Source: Dictyobacter formicarum
GTDB lineage: Bacteria; Chloroflexota; Ktedonobacteria; Ktedonobacterales; Ktedonobacteraceae
Direction of reading: 5' to 3'
Assembly (NCBI RefSeq): GCF_016587435.1
Contig: NZ_BNJJ01000006.1
Coordinates: forward strand, 186,001 to 250,000
DNA length: 64,000 nucleotides
Positions 52,082 through 61,410 of this stretch are shown here, piece by piece (position 1 is the first letter of the stretch; each line of letters starts with the position of its first letter). A model generated the notes under the pieces. It saw only the letters and a list, made by a program, of their open reading frames with translations, searched no databases and had not been told where the DNA came from. Both the position numbers and the translations under genes were made by a program.

Positions 52082-53305
52082 ATGACAACAACTGAGCTGA
52101 ACCAACGCGACTGGGTCTCCCTTGAGCAAAAATATTACCAGGGAACATTTAAACGCCACCCTATCACGCTCGTACGCGGCGAAGGCACACGGGTATGGGA
52201 TAGCGAAGGCAAGAGCTATCTCGATTTTGTGGCAGGTATCGCGGTCAATGTTCTGGGCCATTGTCATCCTGCTGTTGTCGAGGCGGTTCAGCAACAGGTG
52301 ACGCAACTTGTGCACGTCTCCAACCTCTACTATAATGTGCGTCAGATTGAATTGGCCGAATTGCTTGGCATCCAGAGCGATGGGATGCGTTCGTTCTTTT
52401 CAAACAGCGGCGCAGAGGCTAACGAAGGTGCCATTAAACTTGCGCGCAAATATGGTCGCCTGCATCGCAATGGCGCTTACGAGATCATCAGCATGGAGAA
52501 TAGTTTCCATGGTCGTACCATGGCAACTACCGCAGCAACCGGCCAGGCCTCTTACCAGGCGACCTGGGCACCCCTGCCCGATGGCTTTAAGCAGGTTCCA
52601 TTTAATGATCTAGAAGCGGTTAAGCAGGCTACCAGCGACAAAACCGCTGCCATCCTCGTTGAGGCAGTCCAGGGAGAAGGGGGCATCTGGCCAGCAAGCA
52701 AGGAGTTTATGCAAGGTCTGCGCGACTGGTGTGATGAGCAGAATCTGGTGCTCATCTGTGACGAGATTCAGGCTGGCTCCGGACGCACCGGCAAATTCTT
52801 TAGCTGGCAGCATTATGTGCGCCCAGATATTGTGACCATGGCCAAAGGGCTGGCCGGCGGAGTGCCGATAGGTGCCATGTTGACGGGTCCACGCACAGAC
52901 ATATTTGTGCCGGGCGATCATGGTACGACCTTCGGCGGTAATCCCATTGCTTGTGCCGCAGGCATTGCCACCATCAAAACGATCACCGAACAGAATCTCC
53001 TCGACAATGCCACCAAGATGGGTGAGTATTGGAAAGAGAAGCTGGAACAGCTCAGCGCGAAGTATCACTTCATCGACAGCCCCAGAGGTATCGGCCTGAT
53101 GCGAGCAGTGAACGTCAAGCACGGCCTGGGGCCTGTGATTGTCCAGAAAGCCATGGAGCACGGACTCCTCCTCAATAGTACCAATCCTCAGACGCTGCGT
53201 ATGATTCCACCCCTGATTTTGAGTGTCGCAGATGTCGATGAGGCCACCGAACTGCTCGATGCCACTCTGGCAGAAGTAGCCGAATTGCCTGCCGCCCAGG
53301 CCTAA
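52082..53305 (+). CDS. argD: Acetylornithine aminotransferase-like (class III)
   Basis: PLP enzyme of 407 residues from ATG 52082, chosen because AAGAGGAGCGGTCT precedes it; an upstream in-frame ATG at 52061 is inside that site's leader. Seen: GTRVWDSEGKSYLDFVAGIA, FFSNSGAEANEGAIKLARKY, MENSFHGRTMATTAATGQ, VEAVQGEGGIWPAS, LICDEIQAGSGRTGKFF, the PLP-lysine motif TMAKGLAGGVPIGAM and HGTTFGGNPIACAAG. This fits ArgD/GabT-type acetylornithine transaminase in arginine synthesis. No other arg genes are adjacent, so substrate choice (acetylornithine or related) is probable rather than proven. Confidence 0.85.
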   Translation: MTTTELNQRDWVSLEQKYYQGTFKRHPITLVRGEGTRVWDSEGKSYLDFVAGIAVNVLGHCHPAVVEAVQQQVTQLVHVSNLYYNVRQIELAELLGIQSDGMRSFFSNSGAEANEGAIKLARKYGRLHRNGAYEIISMENSFHGRTMATTAATGQASYQATWAPLPDGFKQVPFNDLEAVKQATSDKTAAILVEAVQGEGGIWPASKEFMQGLRDWCDEQNLVLICDEIQAGSGRTGKFFSWQHYVRPDIVTMAKGLAGGVPIGAMLTGPRTDIFVPGDHGTTFGGNPIACAAGIATIKTITEQNLLDNATKMGEYWKEKLEQLSAKYHFIDSPRGIGLMRAVNVKHGLGPVIVQKAMEHGLLLNSTNPQTLRMIPPLILSVADVDEATELLDATLAEVAELPAAQA

Positions 53306-53319
53306 AAGTAATAGTACCC

Positions 53320-53367
53320 AAACGATAAAAGGCCAGGCCGCAACAGCGGCCTGGCCTTTTATCGTTT
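53320..53367. terminator. Bidirectional terminator between convergent genes
   Basis: CGATAAAAGGCCAGGCCGC pairs perfectly with GCGGCCTGGCCTTTTATCG over a 4-nt AACA loop, ends AAA/TTT. Confidence 0.92.
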
Positions 53368-53414
53368 GATTCTACCTTAAAATTACCGAGCGTTTCTTTG
53401 ACATAGAATCGCAC

Positions 53415-55001
53415 CTAATGACCAGCAATGTTATGTGTGGTTTCGCTGCGCATAGTGATGCGTTCAATAGCTTCACAGGCAACGTCTTTAACCATGCGGC
53501 ACTGCCAATCCGGTTTATCAACCGCAACAGGGGTATTATCACTCTGCAGCAAAGCAAGCAAGGGCACAGCCTGTACGGCGCCAAGAAATCCCAGCGCTTC
53601 GGCCGCATTTGCCCGTACAGCACCGCTTTCATCATTAAGCTTGTCTGACAAAGGAACAATGGCGCGTTTGTCGCCACACTTACCCAGCGCTTCCGCTCCC
53701 ATTGCCCTTACACTGGGATGGACGTCGGACAGCGCACGAATCAACGGCGGAATGACACGACTGTCGGCAATATCGGCCAGGGCAAGGGCAACGTGTCCAC
53801 GCACATAGTAGTTATCATCGTCTAGCCGAGCCAGTAAAGGCTGCAACACACGTATATCGCCAAAACGGCCTAAAGCGGTGGCCGCTGACGCGCGAACATA
53901 ATAAGAAAGTCCTTGACTGGTATCAGACAACCAGGGAAGCAACACCGCTAGCAGACAGGAAATATGCTGAGCATATCGGCAGCCTAGCATTCCCAGGGCT
54001 TTAATAATGTATGAGCGCAGAAAACTATCCGTGGTGGTGGTCAGCGCTTCCTTTAACGGCTCGATGACTCGCTCATCACCCAGATGGCCCAGGGCAACAA
54101 TAGATTCCTGGCGCACACGTTTCTCATCGTCGTGCAGAGCCCGTTGCAATAGTGGTTCAATCGCCTGCTCATCATTTAGAGCGCCCAACGCCTCAATAAT
54201 CTCGATGCGCTCGTAATATAAGGAATCCGGCAACAACGTCAACAATGGCCCGATCGCGCTACTATCGCCTAACAATGCAAGGGCGTGGATGGCTTCAATC
54301 CGTACACGCTCCTTTTTATCATTAAGGGCCAGGATGAGTGGCGTGACTGCGCGATAATCACAGAGCAGCCCGAGGGCTTCCGCCGCCTTGCTGCGCGCAT
54401 CTGTATATTCATCGTGCAACATCAAGATTAAAGGCTCTACCGCCCGGTAATCGCCAAGCTTTCCCAGCGCTTCGGCAGCCTGGGCGCGTACATATTGATC
54501 TTCATCCCTGGTTGCAATCAGCAGCGCAACCACGGCACGCTTATCGCCAAGCTCGCCCAATGCTTCCGCCGCACAATAGCGCAGATCCACCGATTTACTA
54601 GCCAGAGCTGCTAGCAGCGGCTCCAGGGCAACGCTCCCAAACGCAGCCAGAACCGTGGCTGCGGTCAGGCTGATCTCACCCACCTCATCTTCAAACAAAG
54701 CGATCAGTGGCTTGATCGCCCGCTCATCTTTAAGCTCTGCCAGAGCGTAGATCGTCTCCAGACGACGCTGCTGCTGCGGGTGATAAAGTCTGATTAATAA
54801 GTCTGGCAAAGCATCATCAGTATGGGTCGATACAGCAAGCTCATTAGAATCAGTGTCACTATTGAGGGCTGTTGCCAAAGACTCTATTGCACGCTCACAT
54901 TCGTTATCCCTTCGCTCCCCACGCATAGGAATCTGCACAACATCATCCTCACTATTTAGATCAGTTATAAACTGATCTAACGAATGCTCTATATCTATCA
55001 T
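53415..55001 (-). CDS. HEAT-repeat (PBS-lyase type) protein
   Basis: 528 residues made almost wholly of about 31-residue helical repeats from residue about 60 on, each with the pattern D..AVEPLI.AL.D....VR..AAEALG.LGD, for example EALGELGDKRAVVALL, EALGKLGDYRAVEPL, EALGLLCDYRAVTPL and EALGKCGDKRAIVPL. About 13-14 repeats are visible. The first 60 residues are acidic. Such solenoids act as protein-binding scaffolds; the PBS-lyase subtype also occurs in phycobilin lyases, which is not expected here. No catalytic residues. AAGGATTATT precedes ATG. Divergent from the glyA operon. Confidence 0.88.
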   Translation of the reverse strand: MIDIEHSLDQFITDLNSEDDVVQIPMRGERRDNECERAIESLATALNSDTDSNELAVSTHTDDALPDLLIRLYHPQQQRRLETIYALAELKDERAIKPLIALFEDEVGEISLTAATVLAAFGSVALEPLLAALASKSVDLRYCAAEALGELGDKRAVVALLIATRDEDQYVRAQAAEALGKLGDYRAVEPLILMLHDEYTDARSKAAEALGLLCDYRAVTPLILALNDKKERVRIEAIHALALLGDSSAIGPLLTLLPDSLYYERIEIIEALGALNDEQAIEPLLQRALHDDEKRVRQESIVALGHLGDERVIEPLKEALTTTTDSFLRSYIIKALGMLGCRYAQHISCLLAVLLPWLSDTSQGLSYYVRASAATALGRFGDIRVLQPLLARLDDDNYYVRGHVALALADIADSRVIPPLIRALSDVHPSVRAMGAEALGKCGDKRAIVPLSDKLNDESGAVRANAAEALGFLGAVQAVPLLALLQSDNTPVAVDKPDWQCRMVKDVACEAIERITMRSETTHNIAGH

Positions 55002-55183
55002 AATAATCCTTAACGGTCTCTATACATTGTAAATATGTGGGTTTATGCTGTTACAATACTTACTTACAAAGGAAAGTTATGATACAACATATTCCACTAA
55101 CAATACGTTATCTGACCTCTCACCCCTCACAAACTGATCCAAAAATCTAAAAAAATAAACTCTAGAATTTATAATTTCACCCC

Positions 55184-55211
55184 TTGACTCTCTTCCACAG
55201 ACTGTTATACT
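55184..55211 (+). promoter_or_regulatory. Promoter of the glyA operon
   Basis: TTGACT (55184-55189), 16-nt spacer, TATACT (55206-55211). Transcription from about 55218 would give a 190-nt leader holding the ZTP aptamer. Confidence 0.65.
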
Positions 55212-55269
55212 AATATGTATGGAAGGTGTCAGGTAATGATCATCTTTCAACTCACATAAACCCTTATTC

Positions 55270-55350
55270 TTCTGGCAACTGGCGATAGAGTGGAATAACC
55301 ACGAGGAAGCCAGGAGAACTAAACACAACAGTCGCTCGCCTGGGCTGGAT
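55270..55350 (+). promoter_or_regulatory. ZTP (pfl) riboswitch in front of glyA
   Basis: Conserved pieces of the pfl motif in order: GGCAACTGGCG (55274-55284), GTGG...CCAC hairpin (55290-55302), GAGGAAGCC (55303-55311) and the 3' signature CGCTCGCCTGGGC (55333-55345). The aptamer senses ZTP/ZMP, a sign of 10-formyl-THF shortage. A further hairpin AGAAACGTC/GACGTTTCT (55358-55379) follows, without T-run, so the control mode (termination or translation) is open. The downstream genes glyA and AICAR transformylase are typical targets. Confidence 0.82.
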
Positions 55351-55407
55351 ATATGAAGAAACGTCCGCAGACGTTTCTGGAATATTGACAGTAAAGGAGT
55401 AACGACG

Positions 55408-56943
55408 ATGTCCACAAACGCTCCCGAACAATCCCTGCTGATTCGCTATCTGAACAGCCTGCATGACCAGACTCCCAACTCAGCCGCGGCAGCTTTTTAT
55501 GCCTCCCTTGACCAGATCAATAGCGTTTCGCCCACGATCGCTGCAAGTATTATTCACGAGTTGCAGGATCAGCGCAGCAATTTGAAGATGATTGCCAGCG
55601 AAAATTATAGCTCGCTCGCCACGCAGTTGACGATGGGAAACCTGTTAACTGATAAATATGCGGAGGGGTATCCCAGCCATCGGTTCTATGCCGGCTGCGA
55701 TAATGTGGATGCCATCGAGTCCGAGGCAGCACAGCTGGCACAGCAACTCTTTGGTGCTGATTACGCCTATGTGCAGCCACATTCCGGTGCTGATGCTAAC
55801 CTGGTGGCGTTCCTGGCCATCCTCTCCGCCAAAGCCCAGAAACCGGTACTGGCCGAGCTAGGTCAGGAAGATCCATCCAAGCTATCGCGCGAGGATTGGA
55901 ACAAGGTGCGCGCGGCGGTTCACAACCAGCGCTTACTTTCTCTGGATTATTATTCTGGTGGCCATCTCACCCACGGCTATCGTCATAATATCTCCAGCCA
56001 TCTCTTCGATGTCTATACCTATTCAGTCGATCCGCAAAGCGGCCTGATTGATCTGGATCAACTGCGCAAGCAGCTGCATGAAGTCAGACCTTTGATCCTA
56101 CTGGCCGGCTATAGCGCCTATCCGCGCAAGCTGAATTTTGCCCGTATGCGTGAGCTGGCAGACGAAGTCGGAGCCGTGCTGATGGTGGATATGGCCCACT
56201 TTGCTGGCCTGGTAGCCGGTAAGGTTTTTACCGGCGATTTCGATCCGATTCCGCACGCGCACGTGGTTACTTCAACCACCCATAAAACCCTGCGTGGACC
56301 ACGCGGCGGCCTGGTGCTGTGCAAAGAGGAGTTCGCCGAGTGGGTCAACAAAGGCTGTCCATCCATGCTAGGTGGTCCGCTGCCACATGTGATGGCGGCC
56401 AAGGCTATTGCGTTCCGCGAAGCTTCAAAACCTGAATTCCAGACTTATGCCCACAAAATTGTTGAGAACTCGCAAGCGCTGGCCGAGGCCTGTGTGAAAG
56501 AGGGTCTTAATGTGTTGACCGGTGGCACCGATAATCACCTGCTACTGATCGATGTGGCCAAAACCTTTGGCCTGACCGGTCGCCAGGCCGAGTCGGTGCT
56601 GCGCGAGTGCAACATTACCTTGAACCGTAATTCGCTCCCCTTTGACGCCAATGGACCCTGGTATACCAGCGGCCTACGCATCGGGACACCGGCAACCACC
56701 ACCCTTGGCATGGGACCAGCGGAGATGCGAGAGATTGCTAGTATCATCAAACTGGTTCTCGGCAATGTCACAGCTGCCAAAACTGCCAGCGGCAAAAAGA
56801 GCCTGACCAAATATATTCTGGATGAACAGATCCTGGCAGAAGCTCGGCAACGCGTGCAGAACTTGCTGGCCCGCCACCAGCTCTATCCAGAGCTAAATCT
56901 CGATCTCATCCAGGTAGAAGTAGCTACGGCTACCACCCACTAA
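55408..56943 (+). CDS. glyA: Serine hydroxymethyltransferase
   Basis: PLP enzyme converting serine and tetrahydrofolate to glycine and 5,10-methylene-THF. 511 residues, about 90 longer than E. coli GlyA because of an N-terminal extension and an insert near 140-190 (EDPSKLSREDWNKVRA, YYSGGHLTHGYRHN), as in long SHMTs of Chlamydia type. Seen: MIASENYSS, TDKYAEGYPSHRFYAGC, VMVDMAHFAGLVAGKVF-like LMVDMAHFAGLVAG, and the PLP-lysine motif VTSTTHKTLRGPRGG (Lys293). AAAGGAGTAACGACG precedes ATG. First gene after the ZTP riboswitch. Confidence 0.94.
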   Translation: MSTNAPEQSLLIRYLNSLHDQTPNSAAAAFYASLDQINSVSPTIAASIIHELQDQRSNLKMIASENYSSLATQLTMGNLLTDKYAEGYPSHRFYAGCDNVDAIESEAAQLAQQLFGADYAYVQPHSGADANLVAFLAILSAKAQKPVLAELGQEDPSKLSREDWNKVRAAVHNQRLLSLDYYSGGHLTHGYRHNISSHLFDVYTYSVDPQSGLIDLDQLRKQLHEVRPLILLAGYSAYPRKLNFARMRELADEVGAVLMVDMAHFAGLVAGKVFTGDFDPIPHAHVVTSTTHKTLRGPRGGLVLCKEEFAEWVNKGCPSMLGGPLPHVMAAKAIAFREASKPEFQTYAHKIVENSQALAEACVKEGLNVLTGGTDNHLLLIDVAKTFGLTGRQAESVLRECNITLNRNSLPFDANGPWYTSGLRIGTPATTTLGMGPAEMREIASIIKLVLGNVTAAKTASGKKSLTKYILDEQILAEARQRVQNLLARHQLYPELNLDLIQVEVATATTH

Positions 56944-56957
56944 GCAACTAATAATCT

Positions 56958-56992
56958 GGCTACCCGCTTATCGTCAAAGTTAAGCGGTAGCC
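56958..56992 (+). other. Hairpin between glyA and the AICAR transformylase gene
   Basis: GGCTACC-CGCTTA pairs with TAAGCG-GTAGCC. No T-run, so it is more likely a processing or partial attenuation site inside the operon than a full terminator. Confidence 0.45.
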
Positions 56993-57048
56993 GACCGTGC
57001 AGACACATAACAAACGCCCCATAGCAACAGAGGAAACACAAAGCAATC

Positions 57049-58224
57049 ATGACAAATAACGAATTGAGCTTACGATATGGCTGTAATCCACACCAGAAGC
57101 CAGCGCGCGTCTTTACTAAAAACGGTGAGCTACCATTTACCGTTTTGAATGGCGCACCGGGCTATATCAATCTGCTAGATGCGCTTAACTCCTGGCAGCT
57201 GGTAAAGGAGCTAAAGACAGTACTGCAATTGCCAGCCGCGGCCTCCTTCAAACATGTGAGCCCTGCGGGGGCAGCGGTTGGCCTGCCTTTGAGCGACAAG
57301 CTGAAAAAAGCATACGATGTGGATGATCTGGAGCTTTCGCCACTGGCCAGCGCCTATGCCCGTGCGCGTGGAGCCGATCGCCTCTCATCCTTCGGTGACT
57401 GGGCCGCGCTCAGCGATGTAGTGGATGTACCGACCGCGCGCCTGCTGAACCGCGAGGTCTCTGATGGTGTGATCGCCCCCGGCTATGAACCAGAAGCCCT
57501 GGAGCTCCTGCGCAAAAAGCAGAAGGGACGCTATATTGTGCTGCAGATAGATCCAAACTATGAGCCAGCCGAGTTTGAGCAGCGTGAGGTCTTTGGCGTC
57601 ACCTTCGAGCAAAAACGCAATACCAGCCTGGCTAGCCCAGAATGGTTCACCAATATCCCCACCAGAAACAAAGAGCTGACCGCAGAGGCCAGTCGTGACC
57701 TGTTGATCTCGTTGATCGCGCTCAAATATACCCAATCAAACTCGGTCTGCTTCGCGGTAGATGGACAATGCATTGGTATCGGAGCAGGACAGCAGTCGCG
57801 CATCCAGTGTACCCGCCTGGCAGCCTCGAAGGCCGCCATCTGGTATCTGCGCCTGCATCCACGTATCGCCGAATTGCGCTGGAAAGCGGGCATTAAACGC
57901 CAGGATCGTGTTAATGCCATCGATCTCTACTTGCGCGACGACGTGACGCCGATTGAGCTTGAGCAGTGGAAAGAGAACTTCGAAGAGGTGCCACAGCGCC
58001 TGACCGCTGAGGAGAAACAGGAATGGTTAAAGACCCTCAGCGGCGTGGCCCTGGGATCAGACGCCTTCTTCCCGTTCCGCGATAGTATCGATTGCGGAGC
58101 CATGTATGGCGTGAAATATATTGCTCAGCCTGGTGGCTCACTGCGCGACGACAACGTCATCGAGGCATGCGACGACTATGACATGGTCATGGCTTTCACC
58201 GGCGTGCGCCTCTTCCACCACTAA
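57049..58224 (+). CDS. AICAR transformylase, stand-alone (PurH C-terminal type)
   Basis: Transfers a formyl group from 10-formyl-THF to AICAR in purine synthesis. 391 residues equal to the transformylase half of PurH: LRYGCNPHQKPARVF, NGAPGYINLLDALNSW, the catalytic Lys-His pair in SFKHVSPAGAAVG, SVCFAVDGQCIGIGAGQQSR, and GSDAFFPFRDSID with YIAQPGGSLRDDNVIEAC. The IMP cyclohydrolase half is absent, so IMP closure must be done by another protein. It follows glyA in the ZTP-controlled transcript, which links substrate supply with folate use. AACAGAGGAAACACAAAGCAATC precedes ATG (cited for AGAGGAAA). Confidence 0.92.
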   Translation: MTNNELSLRYGCNPHQKPARVFTKNGELPFTVLNGAPGYINLLDALNSWQLVKELKTVLQLPAAASFKHVSPAGAAVGLPLSDKLKKAYDVDDLELSPLASAYARARGADRLSSFGDWAALSDVVDVPTARLLNREVSDGVIAPGYEPEALELLRKKQKGRYIVLQIDPNYEPAEFEQREVFGVTFEQKRNTSLASPEWFTNIPTRNKELTAEASRDLLISLIALKYTQSNSVCFAVDGQCIGIGAGQQSRIQCTRLAASKAAIWYLRLHPRIAELRWKAGIKRQDRVNAIDLYLRDDVTPIELEQWKENFEEVPQRLTAEEKQEWLKTLSGVALGSDAFFPFRDSIDCGAMYGVKYIAQPGGSLRDDNVIEACDDYDMVMAFTGVRLFHH

Positions 58225-58471
58225 ACCGTCCCTATACTGTTACTGCGCCAGGCAGATAGCAATAAAATAAAGAGCCAGCAAATCTACAAATAGCCGATCC
58301 GCTGGCTCGCTCGCTAAGCAAACATTCTTCATTGCTTGAGGAACACCTGCGTTTCTTTGCGGCGTTACCAGATCCAGGCGGTTTCGTCAGTTCGCTGCTG
58401 CACCTGATCACCAACCAGAAAGTGTGGGGTGATCAGGAGAAACAGCCACGCAGGCCATCAAATGATCAGCA
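58225..58471. other. Convergent spacer with two inverted repeats
   Basis: GAGCCAGC/GCTGGCTC (about 58270-58307) and CTGATCACC/GGTGATCAG (about 58407-58440). Neither has a good T-run. No gene recognised. Confidence 0.4.
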
Positions 58472-59722
58472 TCATACTTTTTCGGGATACGAGGGAGCAG
58501 TTTCTTCGGTACCAATCACGATTTCTTTAGTGACGGGAGTGGTCCCCACCGTCCGACCTAATAGGAAGGTGATCAGGCAGAGCAGCACCACAAAGCACAG
58601 GCCGATACGCAGGCCAAAGCCATCAGCAAGAAAACCGATCATTGGCGGCCCGACCAGAAATCCAACATAGCCACAGGTTGAGACGGTAGCGAGCGCGGTC
58701 TCTGCCGGTCCGCTGGAGCTCCGGCCGGCGGCACTCAAGACTAACGGGAATAATACGGCCAACCCTAAGCCGACCAGGCCCAGGCCGACGATCACAACCG
58801 GCGTCCAGGGAAAGAGCAATCCCAGACCAAGTCCGATAGCCGCCAGCAGGCCACCCAGACAGACCAGGGCGGCTGGTCCAAAGCGGACGGCAAATACGTC
58901 ACCGACACCACGACCGATGGCCATACACAACGAGAAGACGGCAAAACCAGCCGCAGCCAGGCCAGCACCCGAATGGGCCGTACCGGTGAGATAGATGGCA
59001 CTCCAATCTGACATGGCGCCTTCGCTGATCAGGGCACAAAAAGCGATCGCGCCCAGGGCCAGCAAGGTGCGCGATGGTCGCACGAACAGGGGAGCTTTTT
59101 TCTTGGGTCCGGCCTCTTCTTCACCCTGTTTCTTCACTGGGGATGAGGATAGCAGAAAACGCGAAGCGATCAGCACCGAGATCATGGCCAGCAGAGCAAT
59201 CACGCCAAAATGAAGCAGGGGCTCGACATTGTAGGAAGCAAAAATACCACCCACAAACGCTCCGGCCAGGGCCCCTACACTAAAACAGGCGTGAAAAGAA
59301 TTGAAGATTGGCTTCCCATACTGCTGTTCAACAGCGGCACCTTGCAGGTTCATAGTGACATCCATCGCGCCATTAAAGCCACCCTGGAAGACAAGCGCAG
59401 CACTCAACGCGATCAGATTGGGGGCCGCGGCCAGCAGCGGCAATGTAATACACAGGCCAATGGCGGATAGCGTCGTGATTAAGGCACTACCGAAGCGTAT
59501 CGAGATGCGCCCCGCGACATTCATGGCCACCAGAGCACCAATGGCGGCCCCAAGCAGAGCAATGCCCAGTTGACCAGGGGGCAACTGCAGTCTGGCCTGG
59601 ACAGCCGGGATACGTGCCGCCCAGGTAGCAAGCATAGTCCCATTACTAAAAAAAAGCGCGATGACAGCTGCACGTGCAATAACCACCCTGCGCCTATCTA
59701 CCTGTTCATAATTTGAAATCAT
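58472..59722 (-). CDS. Major facilitator superfamily transporter
   Basis: 416 residues with 12 predicted membrane helices and a central basic cytoplasmic loop (about 200-225, KKQGEEEAGPKKKAPLFVRP). Layout GTMLATWAARIPAVQARLQ at helix 1, GAAIGALVAMNVAGRISIRFG in loop 2-3 and FNSFHACFSVGALAGAF resemble the YbjJ/fucose-permease-like subgroup. Substrate cannot be read from sequence. Ribosome site AAAGGTTGCT precedes ATG. Its terminator is not evident. Confidence 0.85.
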   Translation of the reverse strand: MISNYEQVDRRRVVIARAAVIALFFSNGTMLATWAARIPAVQARLQLPPGQLGIALLGAAIGALVAMNVAGRISIRFGSALITTLSAIGLCITLPLLAAAPNLIALSAALVFQGGFNGAMDVTMNLQGAAVEQQYGKPIFNSFHACFSVGALAGAFVGGIFASYNVEPLLHFGVIALLAMISVLIASRFLLSSSPVKKQGEEEAGPKKKAPLFVRPSRTLLALGAIAFCALISEGAMSDWSAIYLTGTAHSGAGLAAAGFAVFSLCMAIGRGVGDVFAVRFGPAALVCLGGLLAAIGLGLGLLFPWTPVVIVGLGLVGLGLAVLFPLVLSAAGRSSSGPAETALATVSTCGYVGFLVGPPMIGFLADGFGLRIGLCFVVLLCLITFLLGRTVGTTPVTKEIVIGTEETAPSYPEKV

Positions 59723-60090
59723 AGCAACCTTTCATCAAAATTTTATGCATTAAGCTCAAAATTATACAGCAGCTAACCAATAAGCCAGCGTCAAATTATA
59801 ACCTTTCTTCTATATTACCCGCATAAAAGCGCAAAATCAAGCTTCATCGATGCGTCTTTTTGCGCTATTCCACCCTTAACTTACGCGAATATGCGCCTCG
59901 ACAACCACCATATATACGCGGACGCTGGTCCACCACGAAATGCGCAGGTGCGCCTCTTTCTGGCACTTTTGCTCTCCGCGCTCGAAAAAGAACCAATAAG
60001 TGTATGATGGCTCGCTTTTCGGGTGTGTTTTCGAGCGAGAAGCAAGCAAGCAAGCAAGCGCCCGCAAGGGGCGCACCTACGATAAACGTG
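59723..60090. other. Spacer behind alaS with GC hairpins and an AAGC tandem repeat
   Basis: 368 bp. (AAGC)5 at 60040-60059 is followed by GCGCCCGCAAGGGGCGC (60058-60074), a GC hairpin reminiscent of the palindromic-element modules. An imperfect CTCGCT...AGCGAG pair lies at 60011-60037. No tail module. No gene: the overlapping ORFs here have no ribosome sites. Confidence 0.4.
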
Positions 60091-61410
60091 TTACGCTTTG
60101 AAGAGAGCATGCTGGCGCGAGCGCTGCTGCTGCTTCATGCGTTCCTCTTCGTATTCCTGTATGCTAACATCCAGGCCACGCTCTGCCAGTATTTTCTGGG
60201 TCAAATCAAATGGAAAGCCAAAAGTATCATACAACTTAAATGCTTCTGGACCCGGCAGCGTGTGCAGGCCAGATTGAGTCAGGCGCTGGCATGACTCTTC
60301 CAGATAGCGCAGTCCACGGCTCAGGGTCCGCTGAAAGCGTTTTTCTTCGGTGGTCAGGATAGTGCTAATGTCGTCAGTTGCCTGTCGCAGCTCAGGGTAT
60401 TGCTCGCCAAGGATGTCAATGCTCACCTGCGCAACAGGAGCGAGAAACGGTTGCTCCAGGCCCAGGGTACGCCCCAGGTACGCCGCGCGCCGGATCAGGC
60501 GACGCAAGACATAGTCGCGACCATTATTGCCAGGCACAATATGATCCGCGATCAAAAACGCCATTGCCCGACTATGATCCGCAATCGCATTGTACACTGA
60601 GCTATGTTGCAGATAGTGCGCGCGATCTTGCCTGTTAAGCTCTAGCAGGCGCTGCAAAATGGGCATAAACAGATCAGTCTCATAACTGTTCTGAACCCCC
60701 TGCAGCGCCATCGTAAGGCGTTCCAGGCCCATTCCAGTATCCACAGAGAAGGCTGACAAAGGCGTTAGCGTTCCCTGCTCATCGCGATTATACTGCATAA
60801 ACACCAGGTTCCAAATCTCCATATAATCATCATCAGAAGAGTTCACTCCTTCGGGACGCTGCTTACTCGGATCGGAACCGCGATAATAGTGGATCTCCGA
60901 ACTAGGGCCACAGGGTCCGATCTCACCCATAGACCAGAAGTTATCCTCATCACCAAAGGACAGGATGCGCTCACGTTGCACACCCACTTCTTCCCAGATG
61001 CGCGCCGACTCCTCATCCTCATGATAAACGGTAACCCAGAGGCGTTCGACAGGCAGATGAAACACCTGCGTCAAGAGTTCCCACGCATAGTGGATCGCCT
61101 CTTGCTTGAAGTAATCCCCAAACGAGAAGTTGCCCAGCATCTCAAAAAAGGTATGGTGGCGTGGAGAGACACCTACGCTCTCTAAATCATTATGCTTACC
61201 CGAAACACGCAAACATTTCTGGCTGCTACATGCCCTCACATATGGCCGCTGTTCCTGACCAAGAAACACATTTTTAAAAGGCACCATCCCCGCATTCACA
61301 AACAGCAGGCTTTTGTCAGACGACAAGACAAGTGGACTGCTAGACAGGTATGTGTGCTGTTTCTGCTGAAAGTAGTCCAGAAATGTGCGCCGAATTTCAT
61401 TACTGTGCAT
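60091..61410 (-). CDS. alaS: Alanyl-tRNA synthetase, short form without editing and C-Ala domains
   Basis: Class II enzyme charging tRNA-Ala. Only 439 residues, about half of the usual 870-880. Seen: motif 1 region TYLSSSPLVLSSDKSLLFVN (in part), motif 2 RVSGKHNDLESVG and HHTFFEMLGNFSFGDYFK, GEIGPCGPSSEIHY, the motif 3 region FSVDTGMGLERLTMALQG, and the helical tRNA-recognition domain (AIADHSRAMAFLIADHIVPG, GRDYVLRRLIRRAAYLG) ending at EEERMKQQQRSRQHALFKA. The protein stops where the editing domain normally begins. No later frame continues the family sequence. AAGGAG precedes ATG and a T-box leader controls it. Confidence 0.92.
   Translation of the reverse strand: MHSNEIRRTFLDYFQQKQHTYLSSSPLVLSSDKSLLFVNAGMVPFKNVFLGQEQRPYVRACSSQKCLRVSGKHNDLESVGVSPRHHTFFEMLGNFSFGDYFKQEAIHYAWELLTQVFHLPVERLWVTVYHEDEESARIWEEVGVQRERILSFGDEDNFWSMGEIGPCGPSSEIHYYRGSDPSKQRPEGVNSSDDDYMEIWNLVFMQYNRDEQGTLTPLSAFSVDTGMGLERLTMALQGVQNSYETDLFMPILQRLLELNRQDRAHYLQHSSVYNAIADHSRAMAFLIADHIVPGNNGRDYVLRRLIRRAAYLGRTLGLEQPFLAPVAQVSIDILGEQYPELRQATDDISTILTTEEKRFQRTLSRGLRYLEESCQRLTQSGLHTLPGPEAFKLYDTFGFPFDLTQKILAERGLDVSIQEYEEERMKQQQRSRQHALFKA

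Noticed and set aside
51798..52085. 95-codon ORF before the aminotransferase gene
   Set aside because: Overlaps the next start, lacks a ribosome site, no family resemblance.
53415..55001. Phycobilin lyase
   Set aside because: The PBS-lyase HEAT repeat is a general protein-binding repeat; no phycobiliprotein genes or other photosynthesis genes are present.
59860..60294. 144-codon plus-strand ORF and its reverse-strand partners behind alaS
   Set aside because: They lie over hairpins, a tandem repeat and the end of alaS in other frames, with no ribosome site.
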